From contig JBANAY010000003.1 of NCBI GenBank assembly GCA_037952775.1, positions 34,968,001 through 35,032,000 of the forward strand: a stretch of 64,000 bases of DNA, written 5' to 3'. The notes beneath the pieces are model-generated. The model worked only from the letters and a program-made list of their open reading frames with translations. It had not been told where the DNA came from and searched no databases. The position numbers and the translations under genes were made by a program. Positions within the stretch are counted from its first letter, which is position 1, and each line of letters opens with the position of its first letter. Of this stretch, positions 37,385 through 50,000 are shown one piece after another. The DNA comes from Clonostachys chloroleuca. Lineage: Eukaryota; Ascomycota; Sordariomycetes; Hypocreales; Bionectriaceae.

Positions 37385-38660
37385 ATGGCGACTCTTCACC
37401 TCCATCCCCTCGACAACAACGTCCAGGGCCGGCTGGCTCTCGTCACTGGCTCTAGGTAAACTCTCATACACAGATACTCTCAGTAGACTCCCCTCTAATG
37501 GTTCTCCTCTAGCGGCGGTATCGGTTCCGCTTCAGCCAGGGCCTTGGCCGCGGAAGGGTGCGATATCCTCCTGCATTACTCTTCTAGTAAGGTAGTACAT
37601 ATCCAGCCACACCCTTGGCCGTGCATCATGCCCGTTGGTCACAGCTAACCCCTTCCCGCGGCGCAAACCCAGGACAAGGCCGAGACGCTCGCCCAGCAGC
37701 TGCGAGCCCAGCATCCCTCCCAGCTCTTCGTCCCCGTGGCGGCTGACCTCTCGTCGCGCGAGTCCACCCGGGACCTGGTCCCCAGCGCGCTCGCCATCGC
37801 CTCCGTCGCCGCCAAGCACAAGGCCATCTCCATCCTAGTGGCCAACGCCGGCCTGGGTCGCCGGATCCGCGACCCCAAGGACATTGGCGAGGACGACTGG
37901 GACGAGATCATGGAGGTCAACGCCCGCAGCCAGTTCGTCGTCGTCAAGGCCTGCCTGCCCGGGATGAGAGCCCAGTCCTGGGGCCGCGTCGTCCTCGTGG
38001 GCAGCATCGCGAGTCGCGGCGGCGGTATCAACGGCTGCCATTACGCCGCGACCAAGGGCGCGCTCAGGTATGTTGATCTCTCTCCCTGGGGAAAGCGTCC
38101 GGTACGCTGGAAAACTGGGCTTGTCCCCATATTATAGAAGTGCCCTTTGTCTGATGTTTCACCAGCTCCATGGGTCTTAACCTGTCTACGGTTCTCGCTC
38201 CGGAGGGAGTGACGGTCAACACGGTAAGTCCGATCGGGGAGGGAGCGATTGCCGACTGATGGCGTATTGATCTTTATTTAAACAGGTGCTCCCTGCCATG
38301 ATCGGGTACACGGGCATGATTCCTGCGCCCAAGTCAATGTAAGTGGGAGACCGCTCACTCCCCCCCAAAACACGCGTTTTGTTTGTCAATTGATCCTGAC
38401 GAATCGATCCCATCTAGGACCTGGACCGAGGGGGCCAACCTCGAGGCCATCAAGGAGACTGATCTGGGTCTTGGGGTTGCCGCTGGCATCCCCGTTCGCC
38501 GGCTGGGCCACCCTGATGAAGTCGCCAATGTCGTCACCATGTACGTGTCATCCACATCTTCGAGCGAGAGCTGAACAAGCAAGCTTACGGTGTTTCTAGG
38601 TTTGCCAAGACTGGATACATGACTGGCCAGGAGATTGTCCTCTCCGGAGGATTGAAGTAG
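37385..38660 (+). CDS. Short-chain dehydrogenase/reductase (seven exons)
   Basis: NAD(P)-dependent oxidoreductase of 279 residues from exons 37385-37455, 37513-37591, 37673-38067, 38166-38223, 38286-38338, 38418-38540 and 38600-38660. The glycine motif TGSSGGIGSA is formed across intron 1. Other motifs are VANAGLG, the catalytic Ser in VGSIAS, YAATK (Tyr and Lys), and VNTVLPAMIG. The C-terminus QEIVLSGGLK is typical of classical 3-oxoacyl-reductase-like SDRs. The high intron density (six in 1.3 kb) contrasts with neighbours. Divergent from the P450 and convergent with the O-methyltransferase, it forms the centre of a possible three-gene tailoring group. Confidence 0.92.
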
Positions 38661-38931
38661 TGGCGGCTTGAGAGCGACTTGGGCTGCGTCTCGCAGGAAG
38701 CAAGTCCCCCTAAAGCCGCAGGTTAGGTTGTCACAACTGGGATGGGCTTGGGAAGCTTTGATTATATGAAACTATTCTACTATATTCTACTTGCTATACT
38801 TGGTTTCTATATATCACTATTGGGATTAATGCATTTCTCAGACAACAAATCCTAGAACCGTCGATGGTGATCTCGCGGCGCTTCATTTGTGACATGAGGT
38901 GCTTCTGTTGTTTCTAGTGCCAGATACTGAT

Positions 38932-40443
38932 CTATGCGAGCTCGCACTCAATCAGACTCTCGGCACCGTTTCTGGCACTCCAAACCTTGACAATCTTCAG
39001 GTTGGCCTTGTTCAGGAGAGTCTCCCAGTTCTCACGGGTGCGCTCGCGGGAGCTCAGGAGAGTCATCATCATGATATCCAAGCCCGTGGCCTCCCACTGG
39101 GCGCCGGTGTCTGGGATGACATTCTCATTGATGAGGAGCTTGCTGTAGCCGGGCTTCATGGCAGCGGTGATGTTAGCAAGGATCTTGAGGCAGACCTCCT
39201 CGGGCCAGTCGTGGAGGACCGAGTGCATGAAGTATGCGCGGGCCTCTGTAATTACCAGTCAGCAAATGTCTCTCTCTGCGATTACTTCACGTAGCTTTTG
39301 TTTGATTTCTTACCTTTCACGGGCTGCTCGGTGTGGAAATCATAAGCCATGCGCTCGATCCGGTCGTCAAGCTTCTCAATCTGGCTGATGACGAGCGGGA
39401 GGTCCTGCAGGACCAGGCGTCCCGGGATCTGGGGATACTTCTTGTAGAGCTCCTCGATGTCGTGGCCCACGGAGCCGCCAATGTCGACCAAGAAGGCCGA
39501 GCCCTCCTTGTCCTCGAACCCGTCAATCAGGTTCTCCTTGACAGGGAAGAAGCCGGGGTCCATCCACGACGGGCGACCCTGGTGGTACCCGCCCATGTGG
39601 TAGTTGAACTGCACGCCATAGGGGGGTTGGCCTGCAGGTACTCGAAGAAGTTGAGCTTGGTGTTGAACGCCGCCTGGTAGGGACCGTTGGCGACGTCGTT
39701 GGGCTCTGTCCACCCGACCTTGTCCTGGTACTCGTGGAAGTGGTCAAGGGCAGCAAAGCAACCACCAGCCCTGGAGTATCGTTAGCGGTGGCACTTGGGA
39801 GGTGGAATAACAAGTGAATAAATACGTACAGGACAGGGTAACTCTGGCCAATGATGGGCACAGCCATGGCCTTGGTGAAGTTTGTGCGTTCATATGTATC
39901 GGGGGCGATTTCCTTAAGGTAGCCCATGGCACCCAGATGGCGGGCAAGACGGGCTGGACACCGTTAGATCTACGCTACAAATGGAGGCTCAAGGGCCACA
40001 ACTATCAGTTACTTACACCAGACAGCGGGAGTGATGTCCAGGGCCTCTGCAACCTTGCTGGCAACGAACGGGCCATCATGCTCGTCAAGGTATGTCCAGA
40101 CACCCTTCTGTGTACCGGCAGTCAGGGCGGTGAAAGCGGCAGGCTAACCGAACAACCAAACATGTCAGAACTTTGAAATTTACACGCTTAAGAGGGTCAT
40201 TGGAGAAGCACAACATACCTGGGCCCAGTTGTGTCTGATCATGGTCTCACGTGGAGTCTCGAGGGACTTCCATAACGTCCTTGCCTTCAGGGCGAGATCC
40301 AGACGCAGATTGTCATCGACATTGGCGGGGTCGAACTTCTCAGCCAAGGCTGAGAGCTCCTTGATCAGCCCGGGGACGGCGGCCGGGTCAGTGGCAGAAA
40401 CAACTGAGACCTGAGGGGTCTTGCTCTCGCCATTGGTAGCCAT
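38932..40443 (-). CDS. SAM-dependent O-methyltransferase (COMT/sterigmatocystin type), with a 1-bp frameshift
   Basis: Class I methyltransferase of the plant-COMT-like family used for fungal polyketide and other aromatic O-methylation. Exons are 40443-40219, 40143-40017, 39953-39830, 39770-39314 and 39245-38932. An N-terminal dimerisation/winged-helix part (RLARHLGAMGYL) precedes the SAM motif VDIGGSVGHD, then LQDLP, and the catalytic His region HSVLHDWPEE, ending LIECELA. Exon 4 breaks frame in a run of six G (39621-39626 on the plus strand): EYLQAN upstream and YGVQFNYH downstream lie in frames one base apart. The exons sum to one base less than a multiple of three. A lost base in a seven-base run explains everything, so either assembly error or recent inactivation. 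Confidence 0.87.
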
Positions 40444-43400
40444 GGTGAATTACTTTATTTCTTCTGTGAACAAAAAAAAAAAAGAAACGATAGTGATTAG
40501 GGATGCCAACGAGGACGTGCTCGGCTAGCAACGGGCAGGGACTAATATAAGCGAGGATGATCGCTCCCGCACGCAGTACAATGAAACTGTATGAAGATAC
40601 GAGTACTGGGGAGGAGAAAACAAGACACGGCCCTGGGGTATCAAGGACCTTTTCAAGTAGAGAGCTTCACAAGCATGCACAAACGGGCGTAGGACGGACC
40701 TTATCGACCGCTTCTACCAAAAGGATGATGGCGCCGCCGCATTGAGGGTCTTGGTGCATCCGCAAGCCTATATTGGGAATAGGTACCGCCACTGGAGATG
40801 CTTTGGGGACGGATTCAGGCCACGAGTCGGGATCTTGGATCAGAGCTGCATGTACCTTGTGCTATAGTCCTCGCATGATAATACACGGGGGGGAACAAGA
40901 AGGGAATAACTTACCATCACCCATATGGAAGCCAAAGAGCCGTTGGTCGGGTTAGTGCGAGAAGAACCAGGGGCTCGACTGGGTCGATGCATTATGAAGA
41001 GCAACATTGGTGCATGATAAGATCCTTGATTGAAGGGGAAAGATGGGTCTAGTGCAAATGAATTATGTCGATACATGCGCATTCGCCGTGCTAAAAGCCC
41101 GAGAAGGTGTTCTCAAAATGCGGTATGCTATGTAGGGGTGAGAAACCAGGGGCTTGGTTCAGCATTGCGGTGTGGCGCCAGCTCCCACATGTGGTGCTTC
41201 ATATGTTCCTTCATCTCAGCCCGTCACACCATGTTAGTGGACTTGTTAGCTACGGCACTGGTAAGCGTGGCTTACTTGTGTGAGTCGGGGCACTTGACTA
41301 CGACGGAGCCGCAGTGGAGGTTGGAGGATCATATCATCTCGAGAATCTAGGAACGGCCATCGCGGAACCTCCCAGGGAAGTGAGTTGTTCTTCTGAGATC
41401 TATACCCTCCCTGTCTTAGTGGCAGACCGGGTTGTGTTTGAGTCTTTGGCGCTGCTGGTCGATCCCCCATGCTACTTCTCCTATCAGCACGCCTTGGCTC
41501 ATTTCAGAACATGCCAGTACGTAATGGACCAATTGTTCTCTCGCTGCTAGCCATGTTCTAATGCTGACTGGAAGCTAGACTTATTCCATGATCCCAGCGT
41601 CCCTAAATCGTTTCTCCTTGCCGCGCCTCGAGTGACATTATTCTCCTTAGCTATAAATCCATATGTCACTAGCCTTCGCCTCATGGTCCACCGCCCCATT
41701 TCTTCTCCAGTTGCGGAGCGAAGATTTCTTGTGCGAGGAGGGAATAAACGTACGTTGTCGGCTCTCGCTCCTCGACCTCGCCACAAACTGACGGGCTGGA
41801 TTCGTGGGGGGAACGGGGCTTTATGCAAGCGTACCAGTTTATAGCCAGAGTCCAGACTACATAGTACTCGACGAGACGAACAGATGGGGCTAGTTCAGCG
41901 CCTTACGAACAAGTTACGAGGAAAGGGTGCGCGTACATTCGGATCGTCACATACGCCGCTCGATCTAACGTCGCTACGCGTCTACCCACTTGCCACATCC
42001 AACCTCTTTCGTCCTGTCCCAATGTCGTAAAACGGTGCGCCTATTTCTCCTAGTTTACTCCTCGAAAGAATGGGTTTTCCCCTGGCGCGCGGCAACGTTC
42101 GCTGGGGCCGATGCCCTAACGAGAGCCAGTAGCCACCGCTTTTGTAAACATAATGAATGAAGATCTGCAGGAATGGGGTGAGCAAACCGGTAGCATACCC
42201 TGAAAAGCATTGCTGGCGGAGTCCGGCTGGAGAAACGGCCGTTGGAAGGGTTACATTCTTCGCCTCTAGCTGCCAAACGGTGCCAATATTACCCTCGACA
42301 GGGTCCGGGGTCCCAGCATGATATAGCGTGTTCCTTCGCGGACCAGTCCCGGAACGTATAGTTCAAACCGTTTTCTTCGCCAAAAGGCTGAGCTAACGTC
42401 CATACCCATAACAGGCACATGAGTAGTGGCGCAGGGAGACAAAAGCTTGACAAGTCTTCCCGGTCTCGTCCGTTACCATCGAAGTTGGATTGGGAAAGAT
42501 AACCCGATGGTGCGAAACGCATGCCGGTGCCACCCGCCATGACAGTCTCTTGGCTTGCTTGGCTTCACCTATTCGGAACACGTTGAAATTCACGTCCTTC
42601 CCACCAGAGTATGGTTGCCGCAAACCGTTGACCTAGGGAAATCATGCGAGTTGCCGGGCTGACACTGGCGTGATTCTGGAATTCAAGTGCCGGTCGGTCA
42701 TGTAGCACTGACCCAACGGTTAGGTAACGGCACCACCAGCACGAAGAAGGGCAGGATCGCCTCCTTAGGTCGACTTGGGTCGAAAAAAGCAACGTTCAAG
42801 AGTTGTAATGCAACGCTAGTCCCCATTCCGCGGATATCTGAATCAACGGTACTTTAACACCATGACCAGGGTCGTATACACTATACGTGCATGAACATAT
42901 TGACCGTACCCAGCGAGTAAGCACGTAGCTTGGACGCAGAACTCAGGGGCCAGCCAACCTGTGAGGCAAGTCTACCATACTTCAAAACACTGTTGTTCCC
43001 TCTTCCCTCCGTCCGAACCGACCCCCTGGATCAAATGTCGTGATGGCCACACGTTTCTGCAAGTCACCTCGTCTAGGAAGGGATCATAGTATGTCACAGG
43101 ACCCTGTATACCAAACCTCGGGCCGGCGCCATGAGGAACCGGCGGGGGACAAATGGGAATAGGAGACAAACGGATACAGGTCTGATATTCCACCTACCCA
43201 TGAAGAGTAATCTAAAATTTTCCGCGTCTGCTGGCGTATGCTGGCGTAAAGAACCTTGTCCGGGATCTTCAAACGGCCTCGCCTGGTCATAATTTACGCT
43301 TCGCCTGATATTCTCGCCAATGCTTCTCCTTCGTTCCTGGAATAACATCCAACCATTATAGCCATCCTTACTCGGATAGGGAGCCTGTCAGAGGGCTCAA

Positions 43401-43670
43401 GATACCTAAAATATATTAAAGCCCGAGTATCCATAGCTCCACTCAGGTGAAGTGCGCACGAACAGGGAACCACCCAGCTGGTTCGTGTCACACTTTGTTC
43501 GTCCGTTCTGCAGATATTCCGGCCCCATTCCACTCCCCATCTTGATTTTGTGCATGATTCTCTTCTCATCCTGTTGGTCGCCGTTTCGATCGAGCTGTCG
43601 GCGCCTTGCATATTTCATGCCGATTTAAAGGTTTAAGGGCCTTTTGGGACGGAGCGAAGGACAAGCGAAC
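40444..43670. other. 3.2 kb gene-free stretch
   Basis: Begins with the 5' flank of the methyltransferase gene, including a 12-A run at 40472-40483. Many short overlapping ORFs occur on both strands at 41.0-43.6 kb, none with a recognisable domain. The right end is the promoter of the seven-TM gene. Decayed gene content is possible but not demonstrable by eye. Confidence 0.5.
40472..40483. repeat. Poly(A) run of 12
   Basis: Single-base run in the presumed 5' UTR of the O-methyltransferase gene. Simple sequence, no function claimed. Confidence 0.9.
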
Positions 43671-45163
43671 ATGGCATCACCGTTTGACGCAGTACCGGCC
43701 GACCAGTTCCCGGCAGAATGGGTGGCGCAGGACAAAGGGCCGTCCATCTTGGGTGTCTGTATCTCCGTGACGGTCCTTAGTACGATATTCGTTATAATGC
43801 GCCTCTTCACTCGACAAAAGATCATGGGAGCTTTGCACCTCGACGACTACTTGGTCACTCTCGCCACTGTAAGTCCAGCGGCATATCGTTCTGGCCGATT
43901 CTTACGACAGACTAACCGACAATCCAGTTGTCAGAATGGGCCAACGTCGCAATGGCCATCATGGCTGTCAAGTCGGGCAACGGTAAACATTTCGCCCTGC
44001 TCACGAAAGATGAGAAGCAAAACGCCATCTTCTGGACCATCCTTGGTTTCCCGTTCGGAATCGTGGCGTTTGGAACCCCGAAGCTGGCCGTCGCCTCACT
44101 CTTAATCCGACTGATGAATCCGAACAAATTCAACAAGATCTGCCTATGGGCAGTTTCGGGAGTCTGCCTGGCAACGCTGCTCGGCTGCGTCGTTATCCTC
44201 TATGCGCAGTGTACGCCAGCCTACTCCCAGTGGAATTTCGACGTGGCAGGAACTTGTATTTCAAAATGGGTCTTGGTCGATTATGCCATCTTTGCAGGAG
44301 GTTTGTACTTATCCAAGGCAGACAGCGTGGTGGTGCCTTGGACGATATTCTGACGCGCGCATAGGTTTCTCTGCCTTTGTCGATCTATATCTAGCCGTCT
44401 ATCCTGCCAGCGTGCTCTGGACACTGCAGATCAACCTGCGTAAGAAGATTGCGCTCTGTGTTGCTCTGGGCATTGGATCGATCGCCACAGTCGTCGCCAT
44501 CTACAAGTGCACGCGGCTACCCTCTCTAGCAGGGGCTGACTTTTCCTGTAAGCATCCAAGTTTTCTCCGCCCCTGAATGCGCCAGGTTCCAAGTTCTAAC
44601 AGAAGCCAACAGACGACACATCCGATCTCGTCATCTGGACAATGTAAGTGTTCGCGAGTATGCCCGCAATCCAAGGTTCTATCGTTTCTAATCCTGCGAC
44701 TGGCAGTGTCGAATCAAGCACGATCATCATCGCCTGCTGCATCCCCGTCCTCCGACCGTTAGTCGACGTCCTCTTCGGCCGCCGCATGCTGGGCGGCTCC
44801 TCCGCATACAAATACCGATACGGAACATCCGGTGCCGACCGATACGGCCAGTCACACGGAGGAGACGTGGAGCTCTCCAAGGGCAGCCGCCTTGGTGGCC
44901 GGAACCCCAACAACAGCCACCTCGTCTCGAACCATACAATGGGCTCTCTCGCAGGCGACCCCGAAATCGAGTCGCAAGAGAGCATCCTCCCTAAGAAGGG
45001 TCACCAGAACGGAAGCACGTCGGGAGACCGAAACCACCAGATCACACGGACAGACGTGGTGACAGTGACGTACAACGAAGCGGACAGCTCAAGTGAACAC
45101 CCAGTCACCGGCAACGGGTCCCCTGCCTCGGGTCTGGCCACCACAAGCTGGGTTAAAATTTAA
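43671..45163 (+). CDS. Rhodopsin-like seven-TM integral membrane protein (PTH11/SAT4-type)
   Basis: Fungal-specific membrane protein of 413 residues, exons 43671-43868, 43928-44300, 44365-44547, 44613-44643 and 44707-45163. Seven hydrophobic segments occupy about residues 25-275. The family-typical RLFTRQKI..LHLDDYL block follows TM1, and two Cys (LYAQCTPAYSQW and AGTCIS) lie in an extracellular loop where a disulfide is usual. The C-terminal tail of about 135 residues is hydrophilic, rich in Ser, Gly, Asn and His, and probably cytoplasmic. Relatives include the PTH11 host-surface sensor of Magnaporthe, but most members have no known ligand. The signalling role is therefore only an inference from the family. 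Confidence 0.9.
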
Positions 45164-46320
45164 ATTCCTATATAACACTAAAGTGATTCAACCTCACTAG
45201 CATATCGATAGACTTAATTATAGCAATGTAGTGATCGCAACGAAATATTATGGATTGGACTATTTCACACACTCCGGATATGCAGGACCTTGATGTCATG
45301 TGATGGTGTCGATACGCATGGAGGATTCCATTGCGCCTACTTAATCTCAAGTTACCAGGGAAAGGGGCTGATGAGATTTAATGCGCATACCCACCCACCC
45401 ACCGATTTGGTAGGAATCTTCAACATCCGAGATGAATGGGTGGCGGAGAAGAACTGACGCACCGACTAGGGTAAGCTGGGATCCAATACCATGGTGACTG
45501 TCGCATTGAACTTTCTCCACTCAATTTAGGAGGCTGTGACGTTTCCTGTGACAGTCAAAGTTGCAATCGAAGTGCTCGGTTGATCCTATCTCGTGTCAAA
45601 TTTCACACTTCGCCCGGAAAGGGACATCTAATTGAAGTATTTCGCTGTCTATATCAGGCAATATCCTGGGTTAGTCCAATCCCTTATGGAAAGGACCGGA
45701 ACCAGAGGAACACTATTTTCGCCATAGGGGTTTCTCGGTACACCCTGTAGTTGAAGGGTTGGCCATTCTACGTTTGTTTAGCAGGCAGCGATTAGTTTGA
45801 GAAACCCAAATCCGCCCAAACATTGTCCTCTCTTGAGTATCAAAAACTAAGGTTTTATTATTCGTCAAGTCTAATTAGTCTCCAGCGTCATTACTCGAGT
45901 TTATTCCATAGTCTTCCTAAACTTTGGCCGCATTCTTCTTCCTTGATTGGAAGAGCTTATTCGTTCACATTGTGCTTTCGTTCTAGGAAAAGGAAAACTC
46001 CTTTGTAGAACATTTGAACCTACGATAGAGCAGACAGAAGCCTGCAAATGAAATATTTCTGTCCAATTACTCACAGATTCCGGCTATCTATCTCGGATAT
46101 ACTTGCTGTACTTTAAATACTATCCATCCTCCCCTATCGACAGCTGAATCCTATTTGAAGTCGACAATCTCTCTCACATGTAATATCATGGGTAGATCGT
46201 CTCAGCTAGAGCTGGTATTGGCCGCTCATCAGCTAGGGCAGCTACCGGCAAAAAGTATTCGTCATGTTTCCACAAATGAGGATGATATTGAGTAGAAGCA
46301 AAAACATCAGGTCTTTAGAT
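45164..46320. other. Gene-free AT-rich stretch
   Basis: Holds a short CCCA tandem repeat near 45390-45403 and no supported gene. The ORF at 45823-46008 has no features. Confidence 0.6.
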
Positions 46321-46392
46321 TGCCCCGTACTGGAATCGAACCAGTGATCTTATCATTACTAGTGATACGCTTTACCACTGAGCCAACGGGGC
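46321..46392 (-). tRNA. tRNA-Thr (anticodon AGU)
   Basis: A 72-nt cloverleaf folds on the minus strand. The 7-bp acceptor stem pairs GCCCCGT with ACGGGGC, with discriminator A. The D-arm is GCTCAGTGGTAAAGC. The anticodon stem TATCA/TGATA is perfect, around loop CTAGTAA, giving anticodon AGT (AGU; read as IGU, Thr ACN codons). The T-arm is ACTGG-TTCGATT-CCAGT. No intron and no encoded CCA, as expected for a nuclear eukaryotic tRNA. Confidence 0.96.
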
Positions 46393-47079
46393 TTGTCATC
46401 GTCATTCGCTGATGATGTGTCGGGGTGGGTATTCAGATCATGAATCTCCACATGGGGTGTTGTAGGCTGAATGCGGAAGAATAGGTGGAAAAGCACCTCA
46501 ATCTTTATTTCTCTCGAGCAAAACTTCTGTTCAATTACATGGCACTCATTATTTTCGTACTGCTTGAGCCTGTGGTCAGTCTTCAAGTGGCAGCCTCCAA
46601 GATATGAAGGTCACATTATGTTGACACCAACACTCTACTCAAGCCTTTCGATGATGAAAACCTCCTACTAGTAAAAATCTAGAATTCCATTTTAGGGCTA
46701 TCGGCGCATTGATATAATATTTCTTTGTAATAATCTCCTTTAGTATTGTTCTGTTTTGGAGTGAGATATACCGACCAAAAGGTCATATCGCTATTAGGCC
46801 ATTTTATTCAGACAGTAACAAAGCGATTGGAGTGCCAATTCTGCAACCCAGCCACACACAGAACTTGTACCGTTGGAAGACATCTCGCAGAGTTTGGGCA
46901 GGATTATAACGTCGTACATCTTCCTACCCAATGTTTAGGCTTTATGCTTTCCAGTTGCCCCATGCATTTGCTGCTGTTTTGCTATGTTAGGTTCCTATCC
47001 ACCACCTCCACCTTCTATATCTATAAAGTATTTAATCATTTTAATTAACGAATTTCTCTGCGACTTTGCATCAAATATC
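46393..47079. other. Intergenic region
   Basis: Between the tRNA and the 3' end of the ABC transporter gene. No gene seen. Confidence 0.6.
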
Positions 47080-50000
47080 CTACCACGGTAGCCAGTTCTT
47101 GACTGATTTGATGTAAACCCATAAATACACCGAAAGGTAGTTCGTGACAGTAAAGAGCGCAAAAATGCCCAGGTATGGCCAGGCATCAGAGGCAGATACA
47201 TTTATGTTTGAAAGATACTATAGAAGTTAGTAAACACTGATCACGCTCGAGTTAATATTCAAGAAACTCACGTCTTGCCCTCCTGTGTATTGGCAGTAGT
47301 TGCACGTGTCAGTGGCATCAGGATCCGCCAGATATCCGGTTGTTGAGGAGAGCCAACTCTCCGCGTAAGCGCCGCAGGTGGTATTGGGCGGAACATGGAA
47401 GCGGATAAATTCTGAATCTGCGCACTTCACACTGACTGGTAGCAGGATCATGGAGATCGTCCCAGAAACCCAGTAGGTGAAAGGGCCGATGTAGTAGAGA
47501 GTATACCGCCAAATAACCGGCATGAGCTCTACGGGTTGCAGGATGCCGTTGAAGAATTCGCATACAACGATGAAGAAGGGCATCACACTAGCCGCCATGA
47601 CCGCATCAGCACTGTTGCGATGGTTAGCTGTATTCAAAAGCGAATGAGAGGGAGAAAGGGCACATGCCTCAACGCCGCGATCCATTGCCCCCAGGATGTA
47701 CTGAAGAGATGAAACATCATCATCATGAGGAATGTGTAGCCAGCCGGCGCCCCAAGTGGGAGACCAATAAGAAAATAGAACAAGACGTAAAACAAGACTG
47801 CGCCAGCAAAGGCATAGGGGATTTCAGAGACCACTTGGGCGGTAGTAAATGCCACCCAACCATAAATTCGGCTTGGGTGCTCTCTTCCCAGCCAAATATT
47901 CCTGTTTTCATCAAACATTACCGCACAGGCATTGATGAATTCTGGAACGATCATTAATACAAGGAAGCAAGTAAAAACTCGGTACTGAAGATCAGAAACA
48001 GTGTTGCCTAATTGCAAGAAAGCGAGGCCATTAAGGAACGCATGGAAGAATGAGCAATAGAGGCGTGAATAGACGTAATCCGGAGTTCGCCAGTACTGTA
48101 CCATGGTTCTCTTCGTCAGGAGAAAGATCTGGCAGAGCGTAGAAGAGGCGTAGTTCTGGACCGGCTCCAACTCTTTTTCCTCGCATCCGGTTTGAGGCTT
48201 TGAGGTAATATTGTCGATTTTCTCTAACACAGCGGCTGCCTCAGGAGACTCGTCCCAGATATCGCACCAATCATTTCCTGAAGAAGAGGTCGAATTTCTG
48301 GCTGTGACCTCGATGAGTAGATCAGCAATATTCTTGTCGGCTTCTACCCCAACCCCCCTTTTTGTGAAGTAGTCGACGACAGTCTTGCCGTGAGGGCCAA
48401 TGTCTCCGAAATAATAGACGCGCCCCCCGTGGTTGAGGGCAAGAACACGGTCAAACTAGACATAAATAGTCAGAAAGTCTCCTAGAAAAATGTTTATGAC
48501 TAGCGAAGCCGAGCTTACAAGCTCAAATTGTTCTTGATTCGCTTGGTGGATGGTACAAATGATGGCTTGGCCATGATCAGCCAGTCGTCGTAGAAGCCTG
48601 ACGATGTTCATGGCCCCTTGCCCATCCAATCCCTGTTTAATACTCATCAGTATCTCCGAACACTTTCAGTCGCAGACTGGACTCACACTCGTTGGTTCGT
48701 CCAAAAATAGCAGCATGCTCGGCTTCGCGCAGAGCTCGACGCCGATGGTTGTGCGCTTTTTCTGCTCGAGGGATAGAGATCGAATGATGACGTCTTGGAG
48801 GTCCTTCATCTGTAGAATGTCCAAGATCTCATCTACGTATTCCAATTTTTCCTTCTTGCTTGTGCTGCCAGATTGTCTCAAAAGAGCAGAAAACTCAAAG
48901 GCTTCTCGGACAGTGCTTGTTTCAACATGAATGTCCATCTGCTGGCAGTAGCCAATAGACCGCCCAAAAGATGACCCAACATTCTTGTGATTGATCTTCA
49001 TGTTGCCTTCCAATCTTCCGGTTGCTTGCTGTGTCAAGACAGTCATTACTAGGTGCTCGGTTAGTGTCGAATTGTGTGAAGAGGACGATGTATAATCACT
49101 TACAAGTACTCTTACCAGCACCGGACGCACCAACCAGCGCAGTCATCTTCCCGGGCTCACAAAATCCAGAGACATCACTGAGGAGCTGTTTCTCCCCATC
49201 CTTATGCGAGACAGTGTAATTCAAATTGCGCCAAGTGAACACAGATTGGGATTTAACCAATCCGCCCTCGCCAAGTTTATCACTGTTGGTTTTCTCAGTC
49301 AATGTCTCAACCCTGACTGGTGTTTCGTTTTGGCTGGTGCTCTCCTCGTCCTTCTGAATGGCAGAGTTGTTTGATGCTGGTGGTCCATGGGCGAATTCAA
49401 GTGCGCCTCCTCCGCCTGCAGCCCAGTCGATTTTCTCAACCACCCACATGTTAATCGCTACAAAAGCGACCATAAAGAGAATCAGAATCCCAAAATCTCG
49501 TCCGATATTACCGAAGCTAAATCCAAACTTGTTGAGAATATAAGTATCACCCTGTAAACTCATCTCACCTGGGGACATGCTCTCATAACTGCAAGTTTGG
49601 TAGGCAGCGTCGTTATAACCTTGACCAGAGGGTATTATAGAAGTTGAAGCACAATTGAACTCTCGACTGTGAAATTCAGCTGCCATGATGATTTCAAAGG
49701 CATATAGAACTGGGGTCGTGTACTAGCGAAGGGTCAGTAAGGATTGAGGGACAATACCAAAAGCGAAAACTTACAGATAGCCAGCCAACCCATGGCACAT
49801 CTGAAATCAGGCGATCGACAGATCTCATGTAACCGCCGAACACCATAGCAATCAGAAGCAGAATACCGCAATACCTGAGAGAAATCTCGAGGCGAGGAGA
49901 AGCAGCACCCAGCAGTCGGTATAGCGATACATACGCCATCGCACAAAAGAAAATTGCGAAGCTAAAGGCGAAAAACGGGCCGGCCTGAAATGGTACTCAG

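Noticed and set aside
37084..37455. ORF of 123 codons over the SDR start
   Set aside because: Overlaps SDR exon 1 in another frame and has no features; probably leader sequence.
40444..43670. Transposon remnant
   Set aside because: No terminal inverted repeats, target-site duplication or transposase/RT motif could be seen among the short ORFs.
46321..46392. Serine or other tRNA identity
   Set aside because: The loop CTAGTAA places AGT at positions 34-36, and the short variable arm excludes tRNA-Ser, so Thr is assigned.
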